Origin: Bog-473 sp052148295
GTDB taxonomy: Bacteria > Actinomycetota > Acidimicrobiia > Acidimicrobiales > RAAP-2
Direction of reading: 5' to 3'
Length of the DNA stretch: 64,000 bases
Assembly: GCA_052148295.1 (NCBI GenBank)
Contig: JBKQIP010000065.1
Location: 5,809-69,808, forward strand
This document shows positions 15,039-24,084 of the stretch, piece after piece (the stretch's first letter is position 1; every line of letters starts with the position of its first letter). The notes under the pieces were generated by a model. The model ran no database searches, was not told where the DNA came from, and worked only from the letters and a program-made list of their open reading frames with translations. The position numbers were made by a program, and so were the translations under genes.

Positions 15039-15281
15039 CTAGTCCCTGGTGACGGCGCTTGGCGGTTCGGCCTGTGCAGCCACCACGGCACCGTCGGTGT
15101 CGGCGTGATACCGAGCGTTGTGTCCGATTTCGCAGAGGCCGTCCCAGAGATAGCCGTTCTCTGACTGCAGACGGTCGGCAAGACGGGCGATCAGCAGGTC
15201 GGCCACCCTCTGAAGGGACCCGGCGTCTTCGAACCACGTCAGGGTATCCAAGGTCGTTTTGTTCAGAGTTCCGCTGGCCAC
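15039..15281 (-). CDS. Small hypothetical protein
   Basis: An 80-residue frame from GTG 15281. It reads as plausible protein: TLDTLTWFEDAGSLQRVADL, LIARLADRLQSENGYLWDGL, CEIGHNARYHADTDGAVVAA. The middle suggests two amphipathic helices. I do not recognise a family and no ribosome-binding site stands out. It is divergent from the MDMPI-like gene at 15,488. It could be a genuine small gene or a remnant; there is no competing frame with better sequence in this gap. Confidence 0.4.
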   Translation of the reverse strand: MASGTLNKTTLDTLTWFEDAGSLQRVADLLIARLADRLQSENGYLWDGLCEIGHNARYHADTDGAVVAAQAEPPSAVTRD

Positions 15282-15487
15282 GATGTCTAAACCTCACCGA
15301 CGTCCTTTGCCGACCCCGAGCCTTGTGCTTGGGATCTATCCTCCAGTGCCTTTGGGCGGTATGGAGGCGAGTTGAAATCTCCGGCTGTCGTTGGCAGCGC
15401 GCCTCTGACCCGGCAGCGTTTGGGCTACCTGCGTGCGCCGTTATCCCCGTGACGGTATCGCGATTGATCACCGGTAGGGTCAAGCGC

Positions 15488-16249
15488 ATGCCCGATGCTA
15501 TCCATGCCCTCCGTTCCTCAGCCGACCGGCTCGCCGATCTTGTGCATCCGCTCGATGACACAGATATCGTCCGACGGGCCTACCCGAAGGAGTGGACTAT
15601 CGCCGATGTGATGTCGCATCTCGGATCGGGGGCGGTGATCACCCTCCGACGACTTCAAGCTTCGCTCGACAATATCGAGCCGCCTGATGACTTCAACCAG
15701 CGGGTCTGGGACGAATGGAACGCGAAGTCGCCACGGGTAAAATCCAATGATGCGATGGTCGTCGATGCCGAGTTGATGTCCGCCCTTGAGGCAACCCATC
15801 CGGATGACCGGGCGCGGTTCAAGGCCGCTATGGGACCGCTTGAGCTGGACTGGGATGCCTTTCTTGGGATGCGACTGAACGAGCACCTCATCCACGAATG
15901 GGACATCGCCGTGACGCTGGACCCGACCGTCGCCTTGGCCGCCGACGGAACGGACATAGTGGTGGACAATCTCGAGCTCATCGCCAGGTTCACGTCCCGC
16001 CCCGATGGCGATCCACGCACAATCGTGACGCGTACGACCCAACCGGAACGCTGGTTCGTAGCGACCATCGAACCGAGTCAGGTTGGATTCTCCTCAGCGG
16101 ATCGTGACGGCGAGTCGGATCTCTCGATGCCGGCGGAGTCGTTGATCCGCCTGGTCTATGGCCGGCTCGATCCTGACCACACCCCAACCTCGGTCGTAGG
16201 CGAAGTCGCTCTGCTTGAGCAGCTGCGAGCTGTGTTCCCCGGCCCTTAA
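15488..16249 (+). CDS. Mycothiol-dependent MDMPI-family (TIGR03083-like) protein
   Basis: A 253-residue protein of the maleylpyruvate isomerase/DinB-like family of actinobacteria. The N-terminal four-helix bundle carries ALRSSADRLADLVHPLDDTD, PKEWTIADVMSHLGSGA (first metal-binding His) and MRLNEHLIHEWDIAVTLDPT, where His residues in NEHLIHEWD complete the metal site. The C-terminal 90 residues form the MDMPI C-terminal domain (RTTQPERWFVATIEPSQ). Family members use mycothiol or handle small electrophiles; the substrate here is unknown. ATG 15488 precedes the domain by three residues. The gene is monocistronic. Confidence 0.8.
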   Translation: MPDAIHALRSSADRLADLVHPLDDTDIVRRAYPKEWTIADVMSHLGSGAVITLRRLQASLDNIEPPDDFNQRVWDEWNAKSPRVKSNDAMVVDAELMSALEATHPDDRARFKAAMGPLELDWDAFLGMRLNEHLIHEWDIAVTLDPTVALAADGTDIVVDNLELIARFTSRPDGDPRTIVTRTTQPERWFVATIEPSQVGFSSADRDGESDLSMPAESLIRLVYGRLDPDHTPTSVVGEVALLEQLRAVFPGP

Positions 16250-16457
16250 TTGCCGAGCTGTCGATCTCGATGAGGCTCAACATCTTGACCGCTCAGACTC
16301 AAGAGGGCCGCTGCTGAACACCGACCGATCCCAAACCTGATGGGTTCAGACGCCGTCGAATACACGAAATGTTGGATGACTGAGGTTTCGCGTGCCTCAC
16401 ATGGCCGGTGATGTGGGCGCCGATCGCTGCCAGACCCGATCGGCGCAACGAATCGGC

Positions 16458-17311
16458 TCAGAGGGCGACGGCCAAGACGATTTGCGATGTCAGGTACGAG
16501 CTAATGGCTCCGCTGCGATCGGTCAGGTCCCGCAGCTTGTCGGCGACAGCGGAAGCCAGGGCAGTCCGCATATCGCTGCTGAGCCCGCATATTTCGGCTG
16601 CTAACCCTGAAGCGGCCAAGCTGCGGTCGAGTTGTGCGGCGCCGCCCTCAAAACGAACCGGGCGAACGATCTCGTCTACGAATACCTCGCCAAACCGTGC
16701 GGCCGTCACCATGTCCGCCAAGGCCCGTGGTGCATGCAGGCCCCACGGTCCCTGCGCATAGCGTTCTGCCGCGTCGCGGCCCATGACCTCACCGATGGCG
16801 TCCCTGAGGGCGGCGAATGGAGGGCAGGTCTCGACGCTGGACCATACGGCCAGACCCATTCGGCCACGGGGGCGTAGCGCCCGGCGGATCTCCGCTAAGG
16901 CGCCGTGGCGGTCCGGAAAGAACTGGAGCCCCTGCTGGCAACAGGCCACGTCGAACGAGGCCCCTGGAGCGGTGAGGGGCACGGCAGGGCTCAGACGGTA
17001 TTCGATCGGGGATCCGTCCGTCAGAGCCCCCTTCGCCTCGGCAATCGCGAGCATCGCAGGACTGAGGTCGCCAACACGTGACCGGCTGGGCCTAATCGAG
17101 CAGAGGCCAGCCGCGCGACGGTGCCAGGCCCCGTGGCTAGGTCGAGCAGACGCTCTCCCGGGGAGACGGTCAGAGCATCGAGAAGATACTCACCCCAAGG
17201 CGTGAACACGGGCCCGACGAGGGCCTCTTCGTAGGCCCCCATCCCGTCGCTCGACGCCGTCGCAAAAGCGGCACTCCACTCGTGTGCTTCATCGTCGCTG
17301 CCCTCTGACAT
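16458..17311 (-). pseudogene. SAM-dependent methyltransferase broken by a frameshift
   Basis: Two overlapping minus-strand frames together make one class I methyltransferase of about 280 residues. The first part (from ATG 17311) has FTPWGEYLLDALTVSPGER, motif I LLDLATGPGTVARLA and GPAGHVLAT; the second has SPAMLAIAEAKGA, FDVACCQQGLQFFPDR and RALRPRGRMGLAVW. The break is at about 17,060-17,072, where a short deletion in the expected GHVLA-(T)DLSPAML junction shifts the frame. Either this is a pseudogene or a sequencing error; everything on both sides matches the family (UbiE-like, methyltransf_11). If the base were restored the gene would be full length. Confidence 0.75.
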
Positions 17312-17397
17312 GCGATCTTGACCTCCCCACCCGAGTGCAATCACGCTGATCCTAGATGCGCGGGCGCCGCCACCGCCTCAGCGACGCTCGGTCCGGC

Positions 17398-17815
17398 ATG
17401 GCCGACGAAGGGATGGCGTTCGCCCGGTTCATGCAGCGCGAGCGTACGGTTGCCAAGCAGGCGAGCGACTATGTGGGGCTGCTTCGTCGGCGTGTCCCCC
17501 TTCGACGCGCGTCAGGTCCCGATCGACCAGCTCGTGGGCAAGGACGCCCACCAGGATCCGCTTCCCGGATTCCACATCGGTGCTGACGCCGCCATGTTCG
17601 GGGTGGACTACCCCCACTTCGAGTCCATCGTGCCGCGCACCTTTGAAAAGGTCGTCTCACTCGGCGGGAACGCTAGCGTGACCGCAGAGGGCGCCAACAA
17701 GGTCCTATTGGAGAATGCCGCCGAGCTGTATGGCTTTGATCTCGCAGGGCTGCAACCCCACATTGATCGGGTCGGCTTCGAGATTGAGGATGTCCTCGCA
17801 CCAAGCTCCGCCTAA
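17398..17815 (+). pseudogene. Amidohydrolase (PF04909-like) C-terminal fragment
   Basis: GMAFARFMQRERTVAKQASD in one frame and VGVSPFDARQVPIDQLVGKD, then MFGVDYPHFESIVPRT and ENAAELYGFDLAGLQPH in another, match the C-terminal third of amidohydrolase_2 family proteins (the DYPHFES segment carries the conserved metal-site Asp). A frame change near 17,470 separates the two parts, and everything N-terminal is absent: upstream is only the methyltransferase on the other strand. It is a decayed remnant of the same family as the intact genes at 22.3, 35.3 and 36.6 kb. Confidence 0.7.
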
Positions 17816-18147
17816 GCACCGGCGGAGTTGGGCGGTCGCCTTGTCGCTTCACGCCGCGAGGAGTTCCAGGGCGAGCATGGCCGCCCGTTCGAAGCCGCGC
17901 CGAGGGCGGGTGACCGATCTCCCTGTACAAGTGCAGGGCTGAAGGGCCCGCGCTGGTGATCCCCTTCACATGTTTGGCCGGACCGGTCGGCTCTGCCCCG
18001 ACGAGCATCTCCGGGGCACCTGTGCCAAAGTTCGCAGGGCAACGAGCTCGGCACGAGAGCGTGTGCTCGCAGCTCCGCTGGGCCTCTCGTCCTCGGAGCG
18101 TGATCGCCCGCCGACATCGTGCTCCGGCGAGCTGGGGGGAGTTCATC
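17816..18147. other. Region without a recognisable gene
   Basis: I see no convincing coding sequence in this 332-base gap. GGGGGA at about 18,136-18,141 is the ribosome-binding site of the following substrate-binding protein. Confidence 0.5.
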
Positions 18148-19407
18148 ATGGCAAAACGCAACCTGGTCGGCGCCGGGGCGCTGATCGTCGCCCTGACGTG
18201 CGCCAGCGCCGTCAGCCCGGCGTCGGCGGCCCCGAGCGGTACCCCGGGAGTCACGGCGACGACCATCCGCGTCGGCATCCCCTACGTCGACTTGGCGGCG
18301 ATCAGGGCCCTTGGGGTGAACATGAGTTGGGGCAGCGTCCCCGACGCCTTCGACGCCATCATCGACCACATCAATGCGCACGGGGGCATCAACGGCCGCA
18401 AGATCGTCCCGTACCTCGTGCCAGTGGACCCGTCGGGAACGACGGCCGCGGCCACCGCGTGCACCCAGCTGACCGAGGACGACACCGTCTTTGCAGTCGT
18501 CGGGCCGCTGGAGGCCACCTGCTACCTCGAACACGACACGCCCGTCGTCGGCTCGATCTACGCCGCGGGCACGTCCTCGGGCGTGGCCCAGGACTTCACC
18601 ACCACGCCGCCGAACTCGGCCTATGACCCCCTGCAGTTGAGCGTCTACGACAAGCAGGGGGTCTTCAAGCACAAGAAGGTGGCCCTCTTTGGCGGCGACC
18701 CCGAGGATGAGTCCGAGATCCCTCTCGTGCAGTCGGCGCTCGCCAAACTCCACGTCCCTGTCGTGATCTCGGCGGTGGACTCGGCGCCCCAAGGAGACAC
18801 CGTTGCGGAGAACACCCAGTTCGGGCCGATCGTGCAACGCTTCGAGGACGACGGGGTGAACGAGGTCGTCGCCGTCGGCGACGGCTCGGCCATCTGGCCC
18901 GAGGGCCTCTCGGCCATCCAGAGCACCTACAACCCTCCGTGGGTGGCGACCAGCGAGGATGACTTCACCGGGGCCGTGGGCAGTGACGACAGCACGGCCA
19001 ACCTCTCGAACGTGGTGACCTCGAGCCCACTCACCCCGCCCGCCGTCACCTGGGACAACGCCGGGACCCAGCAGTGCGTCCACATCATCAAGAAGGCCTA
19101 TCCCTCGGACGGGATCCGGGCGTACGGCGCCGCGGTGCCCGATTCCGAGGAGACCTGGCTGAGCGTGGAGATCGCCTGCTCGGACATGGCGCTGTTCACC
19201 GACATCGCCAAGGCGGCCGGCAAGGACCTGACCGTCTCGAGCTTCGTCCACGCCGGGTACCTGCTCAAGAACCTGGTGTTGCCCGGGGCCAACGCCCCCG
19301 TCTCCTTCGGGCCCGGCCGCCCGTATGCGCTCGGTCCCGTCTACATGGTGCATTACGACGCGGCGACCAAGAACGTCGTGTACGCCAACACGTCGGCCAC
19401 CCGGTGA
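18148..19407 (+). CDS. Secreted periplasmic-binding-like (Peripla_BP_6) protein
   Basis: A 419-residue exported protein. Residues 1-27 are a signal peptide (LVGAGALIVALTCASAV, cleavage near SPASAAP); no lipobox cysteine is present, so it is probably soluble or otherwise retained. The mature part starts ATTIRVGIPYVDLAAI, then AFDAIIDHINAHGGINGRKI and VVGPLEATCYL, the pattern of the branched-chain amino-acid-type receptor fold (Peripla_BP_6). GTG/ATG choices agree on ATG 18148 with GGGGGA upstream. No permease or ATPase gene is adjacent, so it may be an orphan receptor. The ligand is unknown; the nearby alpha/beta hydrolase and amidohydrolases suggest an aromatic or ester compound (inference). 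Confidence 0.85.
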   Translation: MAKRNLVGAGALIVALTCASAVSPASAAPSGTPGVTATTIRVGIPYVDLAAIRALGVNMSWGSVPDAFDAIIDHINAHGGINGRKIVPYLVPVDPSGTTAAATACTQLTEDDTVFAVVGPLEATCYLEHDTPVVGSIYAAGTSSGVAQDFTTTPPNSAYDPLQLSVYDKQGVFKHKKVALFGGDPEDESEIPLVQSALAKLHVPVVISAVDSAPQGDTVAENTQFGPIVQRFEDDGVNEVVAVGDGSAIWPEGLSAIQSTYNPPWVATSEDDFTGAVGSDDSTANLSNVVTSSPLTPPAVTWDNAGTQQCVHIIKKAYPSDGIRAYGAAVPDSEETWLSVEIACSDMALFTDIAKAAGKDLTVSSFVHAGYLLKNLVLPGANAPVSFGPGRPYALGPVYMVHYDAATKNVVYANTSATR

Positions 19408-19539
19408 GGGGGAGTTCTGCCCCCGGACCGCTGGAGCCAACCAGGTCCATGATCCGCCGACCAACGTCGATGTCTCCATGCAATCGAGGGTGAGGTCGGG
19501 AGGACATCAACCTTCCAGGACACGAGGCAAAGGAGAGCA

Positions 19540-20910
19540 ATGACCGTCAATCCTGCGAGCCTGACCCCGGCTCCGTCCAGAGGGGAGCCGTTCGTTCCGA
19601 GCGGTGGCTACCGGAGCAGCACCGACCAGTTCGGCTATCTCGAGGAGGAGTGGTTCGCCACGGGTGAGGCGGACGGCCATCCGTACACGACCTCCGTGTT
19701 CGTGCGCCGGCCCCGAGACACGTCGCGCTTCAGCGGGACGGTCGTCGTCGAACCCCTACACGCGGCGAGCGCGGCACCGATCTTCATCTACACCGCTCCC
19801 TACATCATGCGCTCGGGGCACGCGTGGGCCTGCGTTTGTTCGCAGAAGGCCCCGCTCGACGCCTTCGTGAAGCCCTTCAACGACGAGAGGTACGCCTCGC
19901 TGGACATCTGGTCCGACGCCCCGCCGCAGGAGGGAGACGGCTTCGGTCCCAGCCTCCCCCGCGACCCCTCGGCCATGCAGGCGAGGATGGAGCAGATGCG
20001 TCGGCTCAACGTGCTGTCCACGCCGATCCTCGCTCAGGTGGGGGCGGCACTCGGCCAAGGGGAGGGCCCCTTCCCGGGCGTCCGCGATGTCATCTTGACC
20101 GGCCACTCACAGACCGGGGGGGTCGTGATCGACTACATCCTCAACGGCCACGACGCCTATCGGCTCGCCGACGGCTCGGCCGTCTACCACGGTTTGTTCC
20201 CCACGGGGTCGACTGGACTGTCCCCAGCCGGCTTCGCTTCGGTCACTCTCGGCCCTTGCGACGTACCGATCATTCAGGTGCTGAGCGATGGTGACATCTC
20301 CAACCCCAACCGTCCTGGGCGCGAGGGCCGCACGTACCGTCGTCCCGACACCGACGAGCCGGCTGACCGCTATCGGCTCTACGAGCTCGCCGGCATTGCC
20401 CACATGGGCACGAGATACCCGCCCTACAACCAGGCCGCGACATGGCAGAACGATCCCCTTGGAACCGCAGGCCGCGTCCCGGAGGACGCGCAGATGAACA
20501 GCCTGCCTCACGGGGAGCTGTTCAGCATGGCACTGGACCACCTCGTGCAGTGGGTGGCCGATGACGTCACTCCTCCCCGGGCGGACCGGATCGAGGTCCG
20601 CCCGGACGGGCTGTTCGCCAAGGACGAGCAGGGCAACACCCGGGGAGGCGTCCGCTGTGTCCAGCTCGACGTGCCCAGGTTGCAGTACCTGTCCAACCCG
20701 GGGGTGACGGAGGACGGGACGCCCGCCTTCGGCGTCGTGGGAATCGAAAGACCCTTGCCCAAGGCAGTGGTGGGGCGTCTCTACAAGAGCCACTTCGACT
20801 ACGTCGAGCGTTTCAGCCGCCGGCTCGACGAGCTCATCGGCCAAGGCTGGTTTCTCGCCGAGGACGCTGCCGACACGCGTGCCGAGGCCGAACAGGCAGA
20901 GGTTCCCTGA
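19540..20910 (+). CDS. Alpha/beta hydrolase-domain protein (Abhydrolase_10-like)
   Basis: A 456-residue protein with the alpha/beta-hydrolase layout typical of the larger Abhydrolase_10-type proteins: YTTSVFVRRPRDTSRFSGTV, VVVEPLHAASAAPIF, nucleophile elbow DVILTGHSQTGGVVIDY (Ser in GHSQTG), and late segments LYELAGIAHMGTRYPP (candidate catalytic His). There is no signal peptide. AAAGGAGAG lies just before ATG 19540. It follows the secreted binding protein by 132 bases in the same direction and could be co-transcribed. The substrate is unknown; an ester or lactone is likely for this fold. Confidence 0.8.
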   Translation: MTVNPASLTPAPSRGEPFVPSGGYRSSTDQFGYLEEEWFATGEADGHPYTTSVFVRRPRDTSRFSGTVVVEPLHAASAAPIFIYTAPYIMRSGHAWACVCSQKAPLDAFVKPFNDERYASLDIWSDAPPQEGDGFGPSLPRDPSAMQARMEQMRRLNVLSTPILAQVGAALGQGEGPFPGVRDVILTGHSQTGGVVIDYILNGHDAYRLADGSAVYHGLFPTGSTGLSPAGFASVTLGPCDVPIIQVLSDGDISNPNRPGREGRTYRRPDTDEPADRYRLYELAGIAHMGTRYPPYNQAATWQNDPLGTAGRVPEDAQMNSLPHGELFSMALDHLVQWVADDVTPPRADRIEVRPDGLFAKDEQGNTRGGVRCVQLDVPRLQYLSNPGVTEDGTPAFGVVGIERPLPKAVVGRLYKSHFDYVERFSRRLDELIGQGWFLAEDAADTRAEAEQAEVP

Positions 20911-20945
20911 TGCGACTGGACCGGCTCGCGCGTCACGCTGGTCAC

Positions 20946-21404
20946 CTACTGAACTTCGGGAGCGGATGGTCGAGCGGGCTTGGGTCCTGAGAGGTCATCC
21001 TGCGGCTCCTCCACCGGGACATCCGCGAGGGGAATGAGATATCCGAAGAAGGCAAGAAGGGCACCCGCGAACATCAATCCCATGCCCGCGAGCCTCCAAG
21101 GGTGCGAGACGGTCAGCATCCCGCCGACAGCGCCAAGCAAGAGCCCGACCAGGCCGATCTGCGCGCCGAGGCGCACAACTCTCGGTCCATCAAGCACCTT
21201 GAGGAGGACGGCCAGAGCCCCGATCGCCATCAGCCCCCCGAGAACAGCGTGGGCGACGTACACCCCCCGGCTCTGCGGAGGCAGCCACTGATCAGGTCGC
21301 CCGACCGGGACGAGCACTAAGCAGGCCACACCGAGTGCGGACTCGATGCCGATGCCGATCATCATCACGACCCAGACCCAGCGCGCGATCACCGATGTGC
21401 TCAC
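20946..21404 (-). CDS. Four-helix integral membrane protein
   Basis: A 152-residue hydrophobic protein with about four membrane segments: ARWVWVVMMIGIGIESALG, HAVLGGLMAIGALAVLLKV, LGAQIGLVGLLLGAVGGML, and LAGMGLMFAGALLAFFGYLI, followed by a polar tail with PVEEPQDDL. No family is recognised; two Gly-rich helices and no charged residues inside the membrane suggest a structural or transport accessory role. GTG 21404 is preferred; a GTG 15 codons upstream (21449) is also in frame. It is convergent with the alpha/beta hydrolase gene. Confidence 0.65.
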   Translation of the reverse strand: MSTSVIARWVWVVMMIGIGIESALGVACLVLVPVGRPDQWLPPQSRGVYVAHAVLGGLMAIGALAVLLKVLDGPRVVRLGAQIGLVGLLLGAVGGMLTVSHPWRLAGMGLMFAGALLAFFGYLIPLADVPVEEPQDDLSGPKPARPSAPEVQ

Positions 21405-21612
21405 GTTTACCGAGGCATCAGGAGGACGGAGGCCACAGGAGCGGTCCACTCCGGGAGACGAGTCCTCCGCCCTGGGCCTTCATGGGGCCATACGGCTCCT
21501 GTGCCATGGATCAAGGCCTCATCGGGCACCGAGAGCGAGCTGGCGAGTCGGGCGGTATACCGCGTTTCGGCGTTGCCTCGGCGGCAGGCGGGAGTAGTGC
21601 CACCACATCGGG

Positions 21613-22056
21613 CTACAGATCGACGTGTGTCATCGCATCGAGCATGGCAGCCATCTGCTGATGCACGAGATTGACGGCTTGCAGCGGACGAATCATGACT
21701 CGGAATTCAACAATACGGCCCTCATCGTTGCAGCGGATGATGTCGACGCCGTTGACGTACTTGCCCTCCATGGTGGTCTCGAACTCCAAGAAGGCGACGT
21801 CCTCGCTCAGCGCAGACTTGGTGTAATGAAAGCTCCTGGCTGAATCCGCTGTGCTTTTCGAACTCGAAGTCGCCCGGTCACCGGGAAAGGTCTGGGCGGC
21901 TGCGGCCAGATAGAGGGCGGTCATCTTCTTGCCCCTCTGAGGCGTAAACACGATCGGGGAGTAGAAGACAACGTCATCGTCCAGTAGCGCATCGAGCCCG
22001 CCGGGCAGTTCCCCTCGCAGATGAGCGTGCCATTTCGCAACAACGGACTCGATCAT
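21613..22056 (-). CDS. NTF2-like/SnoaL-like protein
   Basis: A 147-residue protein with the cone-shaped NTF2-like fold: VVAKWHAHLRGELPGGLDAL (N-terminal helix), LLDDDVVFYSPIVFTPQRG, LYLAAAAQTFPG and VAFLEFETTMEGKYVNGVDI, then ECRF-type strand GRIVEFRVMIRPLQAV. It fits the SnoaL-like subgroup that includes isomerases and hydratases; catalytic residues cannot be assigned. GGAGG eight bases before ATG 22056 decides the start. It lies just downstream of the amidohydrolase gene on the same strand, so the two are probably co-transcribed. Confidence 0.8.
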   Translation of the reverse strand: MIESVVAKWHAHLRGELPGGLDALLDDDVVFYSPIVFTPQRGKKMTALYLAAAAQTFPGDRATSSSKSTADSARSFHYTKSALSEDVAFLEFETTMEGKYVNGVDIIRCNDEGRIVEFRVMIRPLQAVNLVHQQMAAMLDAMTHVDL

Positions 22057-22302
22057 GAGTTTGCCTCCTACGGTCAAGCGTAGGGCGTAAACCTTGGGCC
22101 GACCCTGGCGCACAAGCCCCCTCGATATGGGGCCCGTCACGGGTTCCGGATGGCCAAGCACCGGGTGAATCGGGATTTCAGTCGAGGGCGACGTGCCGTC
22201 GCGGAGCCCCGTTCCCAGGCTGAACCCCGCAGAGGTGGACGTCCGAGACGGTTCGACGACGGACCGGGCGCGATCGTGCCGTCGGCGCAGCGGCAAGGTT
22301 CT

Positions 22303-23736
22303 TCAGAGCCGGTTCAGTTCGTCCGTTACCGCTTTCTCGACGACCGTCCCCTTGAAGAACCCGGGGTTCGTGCCCGCCCAGATACGCACCGGATTGACGA
22401 AGGTGAAGTGGCGGAAACCGTCGGGGTCGAGGAGCCCGTGCTCGACCAGTTCCCATGCCTCCTCGAGCACCCGCCGGAAATCTGGGACGTCCCAGTGGCC
22501 GATATCGCTGGCAAACAGGGCGGAAATGCGGGCGCCGAGCGGATTGAGGCGGGCATCGAAGGCCACGGCAGCCATGGGGTCGTCGGCCTCGCAGCCGAAG
22601 AAGTACTGGCTGTTGAAGACGTCCCTGATGTCCTCGGGTGACCGGATCAGGGATTCGGCGAAGTCGTCGATGCTTGCCCCTTCGATCATCGGCTCGGACA
22701 GCAGGCCGAGGCCCTCGCCGAGCCGGTTCCGGCGTTCCCGGACCGGACCCTCGGCGTAGCGCTCGAAGAGCGACCTGAGCATCCCGCGGTCGAGTTCGGC
22801 GGGGTCGTAGCGCCTCACGGCCTCGACATTGCGCTTCTCCCAGTGCCCGATCACGTCGCTGTAGAGGTTGCAGGCCCAGGCGGTGCCGCCCTCCTGGAAG
22901 GCGAAGCGGAGTTCGGGGAATCGCAGTGGCACCCCGCCCATGAGAAGCGACCGAGCGGTCAGTTCGCCGGCGGCGGCGAAGTTGCCGATGTGGTTGTAGA
23001 CGAAGTTGCTCGTCGACGTGCGGGAGCCCCATCCCGAGCCGGTCGAGTGGAATGTCGGGGAGACCCCCAATTCGGTGCACCGCCGCCACAGTGGGTCGTA
23101 ATCGTACAGCGAACCGTGGCCGAGCCCATCCATCCAGATCGCCCCGGGACCTCCTTCGGGAATCGGGCGCGGGATGGCGCCCCCCATCATGACCGCCCGA
23201 AGGCCGAGTTCCACCACGGCGTGCTCGAGCTCGCCCAGCGCCTCTTCGGGCGTGAAGGTGGGGATGCACGCCACGGGGATCAGGCGGTCGGCATATGGAG
23301 CGTATTGCTCGGCCAGGTAGAGGTTGAACGCGGCAGCCATGGCCTGGCGCAGCTCGGCATCGGCGATGTGGATAGGGATGAGGCCGTAGGTGGGGTACAG
23401 AACGGCGACGTCGAGGCCGAGTTCATCGAGGCGTTCGTAGAGCAGGCGAGGGAGCATGGCGGTGGCCCTGTCGAGGGTATTGCGAGTGGGAATGCCCCAC
23501 CAGGGGGACTGGATGATGCCGTGCTGCTTGCGCACCTCGTCGCTCACCTGCTGGAGGGTCTGGCCACTGTGCACGAGGGCGTCGAAGCCCTGCGCCACCG
23601 ATCCGCCGGCCAGGTCGACCAGCAGGTCTCGAACGAGGGGTAGGAATTCGATCAGGTGTCCGTCGCTGTCGATTATCGGGTGGTCGATCCGGGCCCGGAT
23701 GCGCCGTACCTCGTCCGTCGGTTGGTACTCGGTCAT
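22303..23736 (-). CDS. Amidohydrolase-family (PF04909) protein
   Basis: A 477-residue TIM-barrel amidohydrolase. The N-terminal metal motif reads IIDSDGHLIEF (D-x-D-x-H) instead of the usual HxH, common in this actinobacterial subgroup. LYPTYGLIPIHIADAELRQA, PVACIPTFTPEEALGELEHA, FHSTGSGWGSRTS and LFASDIGHWDVPDF (late Asp of the metal site) mark the rest. Family members decarboxylate or hydrolyse aromatic or related acids. GGAGG upstream of ATG 23736 supports the start. It is probably the first gene of a unit with the NTF2-like gene downstream. The substrate is unknown. Confidence 0.85.
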   Translation of the reverse strand: MTEYQPTDEVRRIRARIDHPIIDSDGHLIEFLPLVRDLLVDLAGGSVAQGFDALVHSGQTLQQVSDEVRKQHGIIQSPWWGIPTRNTLDRATAMLPRLLYERLDELGLDVAVLYPTYGLIPIHIADAELRQAMAAAFNLYLAEQYAPYADRLIPVACIPTFTPEEALGELEHAVVELGLRAVMMGGAIPRPIPEGGPGAIWMDGLGHGSLYDYDPLWRRCTELGVSPTFHSTGSGWGSRTSTSNFVYNHIGNFAAAGELTARSLLMGGVPLRFPELRFAFQEGGTAWACNLYSDVIGHWEKRNVEAVRRYDPAELDRGMLRSLFERYAEGPVRERRNRLGEGLGLLSEPMIEGASIDDFAESLIRSPEDIRDVFNSQYFFGCEADDPMAAVAFDARLNPLGARISALFASDIGHWDVPDFRRVLEEAWELVEHGLLDPDGFRHFTFVNPVRIWAGTNPGFFKGTVVEKAVTDELNRL

Positions 23737-24084
23737 TGTGGTGGTTCCTCCCTCAATCCGGTGATCCTACGGCTGGGAGCAGGTGCGGGACACCGGACGC
23801 GGCCAGAGGCCCGGAGCGTTCGGGTGCGTCGGCGTCGACGGCGTCGACGCGCTCGTGATGGTCCGCCCGGCGGCTGGGTCGGGGAGCCTTGTGGACAACA
23901 CGCGGAGGGTCGATGACCTGCGGGAATCGAGCGTGGAGGTGACCGCAGTTCCTGGGTGGTAGGACCATCGTCCGGGGCTCTGGGTGTTCGAGCAGGCCCG
24001 CCCGCACGGGCGCGGCGAGGTGGCGGAATCTCCTGGTCACTCGGTTGACATCCATCGGGCTCGTACGGTCCGTAGGCTCAAGAG
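23737..24084. other. Divergent intergenic region without a gene
   Basis: This 348-base gap lies between the amidohydrolase (minus) and the molybdopterin enzyme (plus). I see no convincing coding frame, RNA gene or strong inverted repeat; the GGAGG site of the amidohydrolase is at its left end. Confidence 0.5.

Noticed and set aside
17812..19479. 555-codon minus-strand frame opposite the substrate-binding protein
   Set aside because: Opposes a gene with signal peptide and ligand-binding fold; frame is a mirror of its codon bias.
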